7,582 bases of DNA from positions 1 through 7,582 of the forward strand of contig QMWA01000082.1 in assembly GCA_003661385.1 (NCBI GenBank). The letters are read 5' to 3'. This document shows positions 1 to 4,718 of this stretch, one piece after another. Both the position numbers and the translations under genes were made by a program. Source of the stretch: Thermoproteota archaeon (GTDB lineage: Archaea > Korarchaeota > Korarchaeia > B14-G2). The notes under the pieces are model-generated. The model made no database searches. It was not told where the DNA came from and saw only the letters and a list, made by a program, of their open reading frames with translations. How positions within the stretch are numbered: the stretch's first letter is position 1; every line of letters starts with the position of its first letter.

Positions 1-316
1 CCATGTAGCTCTTCCCCCTTATCCTAGCAGCAAACTCGTCTTCTCTGCTCCCAGCGAAAACCACATGAGTGTGAGCGTCAATAAACCCAGGCATGACAAC
101 CTTGCCCCTAGCCTCTATCACAGTAGTCCAGCTACCAACCTCAACCCTCCTCAAAACCTCCTCAACACGCCCAGCAGCCACCACAACGCCACCGGAGCAG
201 GCTACAGCTCCCTCCCTAACCACACTAAGCTCCTCAGCAAGCCTACCAGCTCTAGGCCTACCTCCAGGAGCCAAAGTCAGCACTTCACCACCAACAACAA
301 GAAGCTCACACCTCAA
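1..316 (-). CDS. hutI: Imidazolonepropionase, N-terminal part (runs off left edge)
   Basis: The minus strand encodes the first 105 residues of an amidohydrolase-superfamily enzyme that hydrolyses 4-imidazolone-5-propanoate to N-formimino-L-glutamate, the third step of cytoplasmic histidine degradation. Seen: an N-terminal beta segment (ELLVVGGEVLT, residues 4-14), a second strand around residues 31-50, then PGFIDAHTHVVFAGSREDEF at 76-95. H82 and H84 form the metal-binding HxH, and the R91/E95 region with the following ARIRGKSYM is characteristic of HutI rather than other amidohydrolases. The start is uncertain: TTG at 316 gives the usual short HutI N-terminus (MRCELL), with in-frame GTG at 319, TTG at 322 and GTG at 331 upstream. 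A TATA element at 351-358 predicts transcription from near 327, so a nearly leaderless message fits any of these. About three quarters of the protein lies outside the window. Codons are very rich in G and T at third positions. The family call is firm; the exact start is not. Confidence 0.88.
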   Translation of the reverse strand, partial: MRCELLVVGGEVLTLAPGGRPRAGRLAEELSVVREGAVACSGGVVVAAGRVEEVLRRVEVGSWTTVIEARGKVVMPGFIDAHTHVVFAGSREDEFAARIRGKSYM

Positions 317-350
317 CACCAACCACCACACAAAGACCCCACCCACCCCA

Positions 351-358
351 AAATTTAA
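351..358. promoter_or_regulatory. TATA element, possibly bidirectional (hutI and the 381 fragment)
   Basis: AAATTTAA is close to self-complementary. On the minus strand it reads CTTAAATTTT and places transcription start near 327, just upstream of the hutI start candidates (331-316). On the plus strand the same element places a start near 381, exactly at a GTG that opens the frame of the fragment described at 381-586. The hutI direction is the likelier functional one because that gene is intact as far as it can be seen. A G-run stretch (GGGG-T-GGG-T-GGGG on the minus strand, 338-350) lies between the TATA and the hutI start. Confidence 0.5.
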
Positions 359-380
359 GAGAACCTACCTCCAGCTTAAG

Positions 381-586
381 GTGTCTATGTCCGCTCACGA
401 AGACGCAGAGGACCATACAGCCTCTGATGCAATAAACATCGTCAGAAAAGAGCTCAAGAAGACGACTCCATTCGCAGACCTATCAATCATAACCCAAGCA
501 AGTGTGAGCGCGCACATGAGGAGGAGCTTGCCTACAACCCTCCTCTACAGGAGCTTATAGGGATAGAAGGTGACATGGGCGTATAG
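381..586 (+). pseudogene. Unrecognised gene fragment with an apparent frameshift
   Basis: A frame opening at GTG 381 (ATG 387) reads MSAHEDAEDHTASDAINIV, then a lysine-rich helix, TPFADLSIITQASVSAH, and then becomes unconvincing (MRRSLPTTLLYRSL) before a stop at 558-560. Shifting frame at about 510-514 continues protein-like sequence: AHEEELAYNPPLQELIGIEG followed by DMGV, ending at TAG 584-586. Both halves use the codons of the neighbouring genes, so I read this as one C-terminal region broken by a single-base indel. The helix followed by a beta segment faintly resembles the cytoplasmic domain of cation diffusion facilitators, but I do not claim that. Third positions are A/C-rich, as at 3' ends of genes here, which fits a remnant of a longer gene. 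It may also be two unrelated chance frames. The portion of this frame upstream of 381 is antisense to hutI. Confidence 0.35.
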
Positions 587-641
587 CACTGGGTCATGGA
601 GGCTGAGCTTGTGGTGGCATGTAGCCGGCTTCAGGCTTTAG

Positions 642-653
642 GTGTGTTCACAC
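642..653. repeat. Short inverted repeat upstream of the MFS promoter
   Basis: GTGTG-TT-CACAC: five-base arms with a TT spacer. Its centre lies 41 bases upstream of the centre of the stronger inverted repeat at 681-696, which has the same TT spacer. That is about four helical turns, so both sites would face the same side of DNA. The arms are short and their sequence differs from the other repeat, so this may be chance. Confidence 0.25.
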
Positions 654-674
654 TGTGCCTGTTCTGCTCTGAAG

Positions 675-683
675 CTTTTATAT
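675..683 (+). promoter_or_regulatory. TATA box of the MFS transporter gene
   Basis: CTTTTATAT is a strong archaeal TATA element. Centred near 679-680, it predicts transcription start at about 705, on the ATG at 704. The message is therefore probably leaderless; the GGTGAT just before the ATG would lie upstream of the transcript. Confidence 0.65.
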
Positions 684-696
684 CCTGTTCAGGATA
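681..696. promoter_or_regulatory. Candidate operator: perfect 7-base inverted repeat over the promoter
   Basis: TATCCTG-TT-CAGGATA is a perfect palindrome apart from the two-base spacer. It overlaps the 3' end of the TATA box and ends 8 bases before the ATG, so a dimeric repressor bound here would block TBP or RNA polymerase. No regulator gene for it is present in the window. Confidence 0.5.
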
Positions 697-703
697 GGGT
701 GAT

Positions 704-2035
704 ATGCTTGCAGGTAAGCTTGAGGAGGTTCCTCTCTGTAGGTTTCACTACTGGCTGCTTGCTGTGATAGGCCTACCGTACATCTTCGTTGCGATGGACT
801 TGCTTCTCATATCGCTGGCTCTGCCTGCTGTCACCGAGGTATTCGAGGTTCCAGCTAGGGTAGCTGGGTTCCTAGCTGGCTCAGTGTTCATCGGCATGAT
901 GATTGGAGCTGCTAGCTGGGGCTTCCTAGCAGACCTCCTAGGGAGGAAGCGTGCTCTCGAGCTAACCATACTCGTCTACACTGTTTTCACAGGGCTAGCT
1001 GCAGTATCGTGGAGCTGGCAGTCTCTAGTAGCCTTCAGAGTAGCTACAGGCCTAGGGCTAGGAGGCTGCATACCACTCTGCTTCGTCTACCTCTCAGAGT
1101 TCATCCCAGCCTCACATCGAGGCAGGTTCCTAGTGCTGCTAGATGCATTCTGGGCTATAGGCTGGATCCTAGCTGCCCTCCTAGGCTACCTCATAATTCC
1201 TAAGCTGGGATGGAGGTACTACTTCATAGCTGGAGCAGCTCCAATCCTAGCTTTACTCCCAGTCCACCTGTACCTGCCTAGGTCAGTCAGGTTCCTGGAG
1301 GAGAAGGGGCTGGCAGACGAAGCTCTGAGAGAGCTTCAGGGAGTATACAGGAGAGCAGGCCTCACCCCAAGGGGAGCTGAGCCCCCAGCTAAGGGAGCTG
1401 AAGGGAAGCCAGCTGAGAGGCCAGCGAGGGTTCCAGTCAGAGAGCTCTGGTCCAGGGAGTACAGGAGGAGGACTGTGTTCGCCTGGGCTCTGTGGTTCTG
1501 CATGGTCTACGGCTACTATAGCCTGTTCCTCTGGATAGTCAAGTTCATGGCTGGAATGGGCTACCCAGTCCCCAAAGCCATGTACTATGCTCTAGTCACC
1601 TCACTAGCCCAGCTGCCAGGCTACTTCACAGCAGCATACCTCGTAGACGTAGCAGGCAGGAAGCCCACCCTGACAGCGTTCCTCCTAGCGACAGCAGCCT
1701 CAACAGCAGGCTTCTCAACAGCAAAAACCCCACTGGAGCTAGTAGCATGGCTCTCCGCAGTAAGCTTCTTCTGCCTTGGAGCATGGGGCATAGTCATGAC
1801 ATACACAGCAGAAGTCTACCCGACAAGGGTCAGAGGAACAGGATATGGGGCAGCATCAGGATTCGGGAGGACAGCTGGCCTAATAGGCCCAACACTAGTA
1901 GGCCTAATAGTGGAAGCATACGGGATAAAGGCAGCAACCCTAGCGACAGCGGTAGTCTTCCTGATAGCAGCACTAGACGTAGCTGCCCTCGGAATAGAGA
2001 CAAAGGGGCTGACTCTAGAGCAGATATCAAGGTAA
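704..2035 (+). CDS. MFS transporter, sugar/organic-acid porter type, 12 TM
   Basis: A secondary transporter in the cytoplasmic membrane, 443 residues, the usual MFS length. Seen: hydrophobic segments in two groups of six; the loop 2-3 signature GFLADLLGRKRAL (73-85) and its second-half counterpart AYLVDVAGRKPTL (311-323); D32 in TM1; LPRSVRFLEEKG (191-202), matching the PESPRFL-like motif after TM6 of sugar-porter relatives; AEVYPTRVRGTGYG (369-382) before TM11; and ETKGLTLEQI (432-441), the PETKG-like end. These place it near the sugar porter, aromatic-acid and niacin transporter branches. The substrate cannot be read from sequence. The central cytoplasmic loop (about 199-255) has a low-complexity Ala/Pro/Glu/Lys stretch at 224-241. 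The start at ATG 704 is fixed by the TATA box at 675-683 (leaderless). An inverted repeat over the promoter suggests repression. Synonymous codons shift from GCT-type to GCA-type along the gene. It is divergent from hutI, but a shared role is only inference. Confidence 0.9.
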   Translation: MLAGKLEEVPLCRFHYWLLAVIGLPYIFVAMDLLLISLALPAVTEVFEVPARVAGFLAGSVFIGMMIGAASWGFLADLLGRKRALELTILVYTVFTGLAAVSWSWQSLVAFRVATGLGLGGCIPLCFVYLSEFIPASHRGRFLVLLDAFWAIGWILAALLGYLIIPKLGWRYYFIAGAAPILALLPVHLYLPRSVRFLEEKGLADEALRELQGVYRRAGLTPRGAEPPAKGAEGKPAERPARVPVRELWSREYRRRTVFAWALWFCMVYGYYSLFLWIVKFMAGMGYPVPKAMYYALVTSLAQLPGYFTAAYLVDVAGRKPTLTAFLLATAASTAGFSTAKTPLELVAWLSAVSFFCLGAWGIVMTYTAEVYPTRVRGTGYGAASGFGRTAGLIGPTLVGLIVEAYGIKAATLATAVVFLIAALDVAALGIETKGLTLEQISR

Positions 2036-2322
2036 CAGCTATCCTAACACTCTTTTGCAGAAGCCAGCACCCTCTTGCTGCGCGCACTTATTCTCAAGGA
2101 AAGAGAGCCTGCTGTCAATCTCCTTAGCTCGCCTTCAGTCCTCCTAATCTCATATCTGATGTCGTTCGCGGCTCTCTGGCGCAAGGAAGAGCTTAGCCTG
2201 AGAGCTGCAGCCCCCTTCCTTAACCCTGCATCATGGACAGTAAGAGCCTCACCTACATCTGTCTTCCCTGTCGACTCAAGTTGGCAGAGTATAACACTGT
2301 GATGGGCTTCCTAACAGCACTG
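2036..2322. other. Long spacer without a supported gene
   Basis: About 290 bases between the MFS stop and the next promoter. There is a weak T-run (CTCTTTTGC, about 2050-2058) that could help termination. A stop-free frame of about 88 codons exists on the minus strand (2310 to a TAG at 2044-2046), but its only in-frame start is an internal TTG and it has no promoter; a plus-strand frame (2075-2302) also lacks one. I see no tRNA, C/D-box RNA or repeat array. Confidence 0.5.
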
Positions 2323-2329
2323 CTTTTAT
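2323..2329 (+). promoter_or_regulatory. TATA box of the HAD hydrolase gene
   Basis: CTTTTAT, centred near 2326-2327, predicts transcription start at about 2353. That falls on a cluster of starts (ATG 2348, GTG 2351, GTG 2354), so the message is probably leaderless, and the GTG codons may be the real start rather than the ATG. Confidence 0.6.
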
Positions 2330-2347
2330 CTGGCTGACAGCTCTCTG

Positions 2348-3037
2348 ATGGTGGTGTCGTGGTTGGCTATTAGGGCTGTGATATTCGACTTGATGGGGAC
2401 TTTGGCGTACAGGAAGAGGAGGGTTGGGTTCAAGAGGCTTAGTGAGCTCTTGAGGAACATGGGCTACGACGTGTACCACCAGGAGCTTGAGGCAGCCTAC
2501 AGGTATGTCCTCTTCATCGACTACCCTAAGCTTAGGCTTGAGAGCCCAGAGGTATTCTACAGGCAGCTGATGCTCAGGCTGGGGTACCAGCCTCCTAGCC
2601 GCCATATTGAGGTTATAGCTGAGAGGTTTGAGGAAGCTGAGGAGCTGGCACCATACCCTGATGCAGAGGAGGCTGTAGGGCAAGTGCACCTCAGGTACAA
2701 GACCGCCTTAGCCACGACGATACCGAGGTTCAGGTTCCAGAAGCCCTTGAGCAGAGTGCTCAGGTACATAGACCACGTGGTCAATGGAGCTGAAGCTGGT
2801 GTAGCCAAACCTAACCCAAAGATGTTCCTAGAGTGCTTAAGGAGGCTGGGCGTCAGCCCAGGTGAGGCTGTGATGGTGGGAGACAGCCCAGACTTAGACG
2901 TTGATGTACCCTACTCGCTGGGGATCAAATGCATCCTCTTAGACAGAGGCCAGGGGGTGGTGTGCGCGAAGGTCGAGGCAGCAATAGCGTCGCTAAAGGA
3001 GCTGCCGCATGTTCTAGCACAGCTACAGCCGAGTTGA
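2348..3037 (+). CDS. HAD-superfamily hydrolase with altered motif I
   Basis: A cytoplasmic HAD-fold enzyme of 229 residues, the usual size for a phosphatase or dehalogenase-like member with a helical C1 cap. Seen, numbering from ATG 2348: motif I VIFDLMGTL with nucleophile D14; helical cap about 22-105; motif II ALATT with T123/T124; motif III K154 in AKPNPKMF; motif IV VGDSPDLDV with D179 and D184. The second Asp of motif I (usually DxD, the general acid of phosphatases) is Met16. Haloacid dehalogenases and some other HAD members also lack it, so the reaction could be dehalogenase-like or another non-phosphatase type; sequence alone cannot decide. The start could be GTG 2351 or 2354 given the predicted leaderless message. 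It stands alone between two spacers, with no operon partner. Confidence 0.85.
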   Translation: MVVSWLAIRAVIFDLMGTLAYRKRRVGFKRLSELLRNMGYDVYHQELEAAYRYVLFIDYPKLRLESPEVFYRQLMLRLGYQPPSRHIEVIAERFEEAEELAPYPDAEEAVGQVHLRYKTALATTIPRFRFQKPLSRVLRYIDHVVNGAEAGVAKPNPKMFLECLRRLGVSPGEAVMVGDSPDLDVDVPYSLGIKCILLDRGQGVVCAKVEAAIASLKELPHVLAQLQPS

Positions 3038-3095
3038 GAAGCTAGCAGCCTTAAGCAGCGCTCTGCCACCTGCTGCAGCCCACAGTCTGTGCTCT

Positions 3096-3122
3096 CTAGT
3101 AGGTAAGTTTAAATACTACTAG
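3096..3122. promoter_or_regulatory. Candidate VapBC operator: inverted repeat enclosing the TATA box
   Basis: CTAGTAG at 3096-3102 and CTACTAG at 3116-3122 are perfect 7-base inverted arms separated by 13 bases that contain the TATA box. The arms are 20 bases apart centre to centre, about two helical turns, suiting a dimer of DNA-binding dimers. VapB antitoxins of the AbrB type commonly bind such sites together with VapC to repress their own operon. Here binding would directly compete with TBP. Confidence 0.6.
3108..3115 (+). promoter_or_regulatory. TATA box of vapBC
   Basis: TTTAAATA, centred between 3111 and 3112, predicts transcription from about 3138. That leaves a leader of roughly 12 bases before the TTG at 3150, just enough to contain the ribosome binding site at 3140-3144. 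Confidence 0.65.
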
Positions 3123-3139
3123 GGGCTCGTCAGCCTTGA

Positions 3140-3144
3140 AGGTG
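3140..3144 (+). promoter_or_regulatory. Ribosome binding site deciding the vapB TTG start
   Basis: AGGTG matches the complement of the archaeal 16S rRNA 3' end (GGAGGTGAT) and lies 5 bases before TTG 3150. It supports that non-ATG codon as the start. Confidence 0.5.
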
Positions 3145-3149
3145 GTTTA

Positions 3150-3386
3150 TTGGAGGCTAAAGCCAAGGTTACCAGGAACTACCAGGTGACTATTCCTCTT
3201 GAAGTCCGATCCAGGCTTGGCATCGAAGTCGGGTCTTATGTAAGGTTTGTAGTAGATGAGAAGACTGGCAGGGTGTACTTGGAGAAGGCCGCTAGTAGGA
3301 GGAAGAGGCTAAGGCTTGGCTTAAAGCTCACTCCTGAGGAGATAGAGAAGATAATGGAGAGAGGTATGAGAGAGTGCATGAAGTGA
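3150..3386 (+). CDS. vapB: VapB-type antitoxin, AbrB/SpoVT DNA-binding domain
   Basis: A 78-residue antitoxin and transcription factor that neutralises the VapC toxin and represses the operon. Seen: a swapped-hairpin AbrB domain at about 4-46 with the family signature KVTRNYQVTIPLEVRSRLGI (6-25) and GSYVRFVVDE (28-37); a basic stretch RRKRLRLGLK (50-59); and a C-terminal helix LTPEEIEKIMERGMRECMK (60-78), the part that in this family binds the toxin's active-site groove. The start is TTG, supported by an AGGTG site 5 bases upstream and the TATA box at 3108. The 3' end overlaps vapC: the TGA (3384-3386) shares bases with a GTG at 3383 that may start vapC, so translation is coupled. The cognate operator is probably the inverted repeat at 3096-3122. 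Confidence 0.85.
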   Translation: MEAKAKVTRNYQVTIPLEVRSRLGIEVGSYVRFVVDEKTGRVYLEKAASRRKRLRLGLKLTPEEIEKIMERGMRECMK

Positions 3387-3805
3387 GGAAGGCAGTCATA
3401 GACACCAACATCATAGTATACGACCTCTTCGAGGACTCAGCTCTCCACGACGAGGCAGCTGACATGCTAGATCAGCTTGCCAAGTGGATTATACCCTCCA
3501 TCGTCGTGCATGAGCTGGTGTGGTTCCTCAAGGGGCTGAACTTGAAGGCTGAAGACGCCTACGAGGCTGTGAGGCAGTATGTGCTCCACGAGAAGGCTGT
3601 GCTCAGGCCTGTATCCACATCCGACATAGAGCGCTCTCTCACAGCCATAGTGCAGGAGAAGCTCTCCCTAGCGAGGTACAATGACAAGCTGATACTGAGT
3701 GTTGCAGCGGAGGAGGGCGCACCCATAGCTTCATTTGATAAGAAGCTCCGCAAGCAGGCTTCAGCTGCTGGGTTACCCGTGCTCCCAGCTGCATACCCAG
3801 CTTAG
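3374..3805 (+). CDS. vapC: VapC toxin, PIN-domain ribonuclease
   Basis: A PIN-domain endoribonuclease of 143 residues, the toxin of the VapBC pair; family members cut tRNA or rRNA at specific sites using Mg2+ or Mn2+. Seen: all four acidic metal-binding residues in their usual contexts, D10 in AVIDTNIIVYD, E47 in VVHELVWF, D104 in RYNDKLILSVA and D122 in IASFDKKL. The enzyme therefore looks active. Two starts are possible: GTG 3374, with GAGGT at 3361-3365 spaced well for it, or GTG 3383, which overlaps the vapB stop as GTGA and gives the common MRKAVIDTN beginning. It follows vapB in a two-gene operon. The RNA target cannot be read from sequence. Confidence 0.88.
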   Translation: MHEVRKAVIDTNIIVYDLFEDSALHDEAADMLDQLAKWIIPSIVVHELVWFLKGLNLKAEDAYEAVRQYVLHEKAVLRPVSTSDIERSLTAIVQEKLSLARYNDKLILSVAAEEGAPIASFDKKLRKQASAAGLPVLPAAYPA

Positions 3806-3923
3806 CAAGGCAGCTGAAGCTGCTCTCTGCTGCAACCAGAGCATCTTCTCATGCGCGCAGCTGTCTCCAGCAAAGCAGCTTCCAGGATGCTGCTAGCTCA
3901 GCTGCCTTCACAGCGGGTGGAAG
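3806..3923. other. Spacer between vapBC and the HEPN operon, AGCT-rich
   Basis: No gene is seen. A small hairpin (GCAGC-TGAA-GCTGC, 3810-3823) begins 5 bases after the vapC stop and could form at the 3' end of the vapBC message; it is not followed by a T-run, so I do not call it a terminator. AGCT occurs nine times between 3806 and 3960. Confidence 0.35.
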
Positions 3924-3931
3924 CTTTTAAT
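3924..3931 (+). promoter_or_regulatory. TATA box of the HEPN pair operon
   Basis: CTTTTAAT, centred near 3928, predicts transcription from about 3954, 8 bases before the TTG at 3962. A direct repeat GGAAGCT (3919-3925 and 3935-3941, 16 bases apart) flanks it and may be a binding site, though AGCT is very common in this DNA. Confidence 0.6.
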
Positions 3932-3961
3932 TGAGGAAGCTAGGTGTAGCTGGGGGTCCTG

Positions 3962-4315
3962 TTGAGGTATCTTGAGGCTGCTAGAGAGCTTGCTGAAAGC
4001 TGTGAGAGGTGCCTTAGGGAAGGTGACACGAGGCTTGCTGCTGTCGCTGCAGCACTCTCTATATCAGCGTCAGCTAGAGAAGCTCTGCTTAAGGCAGGAG
4101 CCTCTGAGGAGGACTTGAGGTACGCCTTCACCCTAAACCTGCCTGCTATACTAGACCAGTGGGGTGTTAAGCTGAGCCAGGAGCTGAAGTCCAGGACAAT
4201 AAGGGCTCTAGAGCTCGAGAGGAGGGTCTACACTGAAGGCTACAAGCCTACTAGAGAGGAGGCTGAGGAAGCTCTGGCTGCAGCTAAAGCCCTACTCGAG
4301 GCTGTAGGTGAGTAG
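3962..4315 (+). CDS. HEPN-domain protein with degenerate active-site motif
   Basis: A 117-residue all-helical protein of the HEPN superfamily (PF05168-like). Seen: helix 1 YLEAARELAESCERCLREGD (3-22), helix 2 about 24-45 (AAVAAALSISASAREALLKA), a variable loop, helix 3 about 70-93, then KPTREEAEEALAAAKALLEA (95-114), the typical (T/S)xEEAEEAL last helix. In HEPN RNases an R-x4-6-H motif sits before that helix; here the position reads R88-VYTEG-Y94, with Tyr instead of His, so RNase activity is doubtful. The start is TTG 3962, with a G-rich stretch 5 bases upstream and the TATA box at 3924. Its last 8 bases overlap the next gene, a paralogue, so the two proteins probably act together, possibly as a heterodimer. 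No MNT nucleotidyltransferase, the common HEPN partner, is nearby. Function unknown. Confidence 0.72.
   Translation: MRYLEAARELAESCERCLREGDTRLAAVAAALSISASAREALLKAGASEEDLRYAFTLNLPAILDQWGVKLSQELKSRTIRALELERRVYTEGYKPTREEAEEALAAAKALLEAVGE
4256..4276 (+). repeat. Copy 1 of a 21-base repeat shared by the two HEPN genes
   Basis: These 21 bases are identical to 4611-4631 and encode the EEAEEAL segment of the last helix. Identity at every base, including synonymous positions, supports descent of the two genes from one duplication or later exchange between them. Confidence 0.6.
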
Positions 4316-4676
4316 GTTGAGCATCCACACCGAGGCCACACTAGACCTCATAGGGAGCTCGAGGAGAGCTCTAGAGGCAGGAGACCCCTGGGCATCCACG
4401 CTAGCATCCTACTTAGCTCTGCAGCATGCCCTGAAGGCTGCCCTAGCTAGGTCAGGAGCTGACCTAGAGGACATCGAGTACGCTCCACCAGCTGAGCTCA
4501 CCCAGCTGGCGTCAGAGTGGAGCTTGCTACCAGAGGAAAGCCTGAGGCACCTAGGCAGCTTGCTTGAAAGCCTCAGCAGGGTGTACAGGCTAGAGCACAA
4601 GCCATCCATGGAGGAGGCTGAGGAAGCTCTGAAGGCAGCTGAAGAGCTCCTGAGGAAGCTGCTGGAGTCCTCCTAG
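4308..4676 (+). CDS. HEPN-domain protein, R-x5-H motif retained
   Basis: A 122-residue helical HEPN protein and paralogue of the preceding gene. Seen: helix 1 HTEATLDLIGSSRRALEAGD (7-26), helix 2 ASTLASYLALQHALKAALAR (29-48), helix 3 about 75-94, and KPSMEEAEEALKAAEELLRK (98-117). The segment SRVYRLEHKPS carries R91 and H97, matching the R-x4-6-H catalytic motif of HEPN ribonucleases, which its neighbour has lost. The start is GTG 4308, overlapping the upstream stop by 8 bases; TTG 4317 is an alternative. Such an overlap implies coupled translation and roughly equal amounts of both products. Possible roles are an RNase toxin restrained by the inactive paralogue, or a structural HEPN dimer; the first is inference from the motif difference. 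The gene ends 42 bases from the convergent membrane-protein gene. Confidence 0.72.
   Translation: MSRLSIHTEATLDLIGSSRRALEAGDPWASTLASYLALQHALKAALARSGADLEDIEYAPPAELTQLASEWSLLPEESLRHLGSLLESLSRVYRLEHKPSMEEAEEALKAAEELLRKLLESS
4611..4631 (+). repeat. Copy 2 of the 21-base HEPN repeat
   Basis: Identical to 4256-4276; it encodes the same EEAEEAL helix segment in the second HEPN gene. Confidence 0.6.
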
Positions 4677-4718
4677 AGCTCCTGGCTGGATCCACCATGT
4701 TGTGCTGCCATCAAGGTG

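Noticed and set aside
65-380. Plus-strand open frames at 65-358 and the upstream part of 93-560
   Set aside because: They lie antisense to the clear HutI coding frame and read as low-complexity Ser/Thr/Pro sequence produced by the G/T-rich codons on the other strand.
354-380. TTAAG ... CTTAA inverted repeat as an operator near the hutI promoter
   Set aside because: Five-base A/T-rich arms with an unequal context are likely by chance in a TATA-containing region.
2075-2302. Plus-strand 75-codon frame in the MFS-HAD spacer
   Set aside because: No ribosome binding site or TATA box at a fitting distance, and no recognisable protein features.
2295-2345. Possible C/D-box RNA (GTGATGG followed by CTGA)
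   Set aside because: The C box departs from RTGATGA, no internal C'/D' pair is present, and the stretch is explained by the HAD promoter.
3810-3823. Hairpin after vapC as an intrinsic terminator
   Set aside because: The stem is only five base pairs and no T-run follows; archaeal termination is mainly T-run based.
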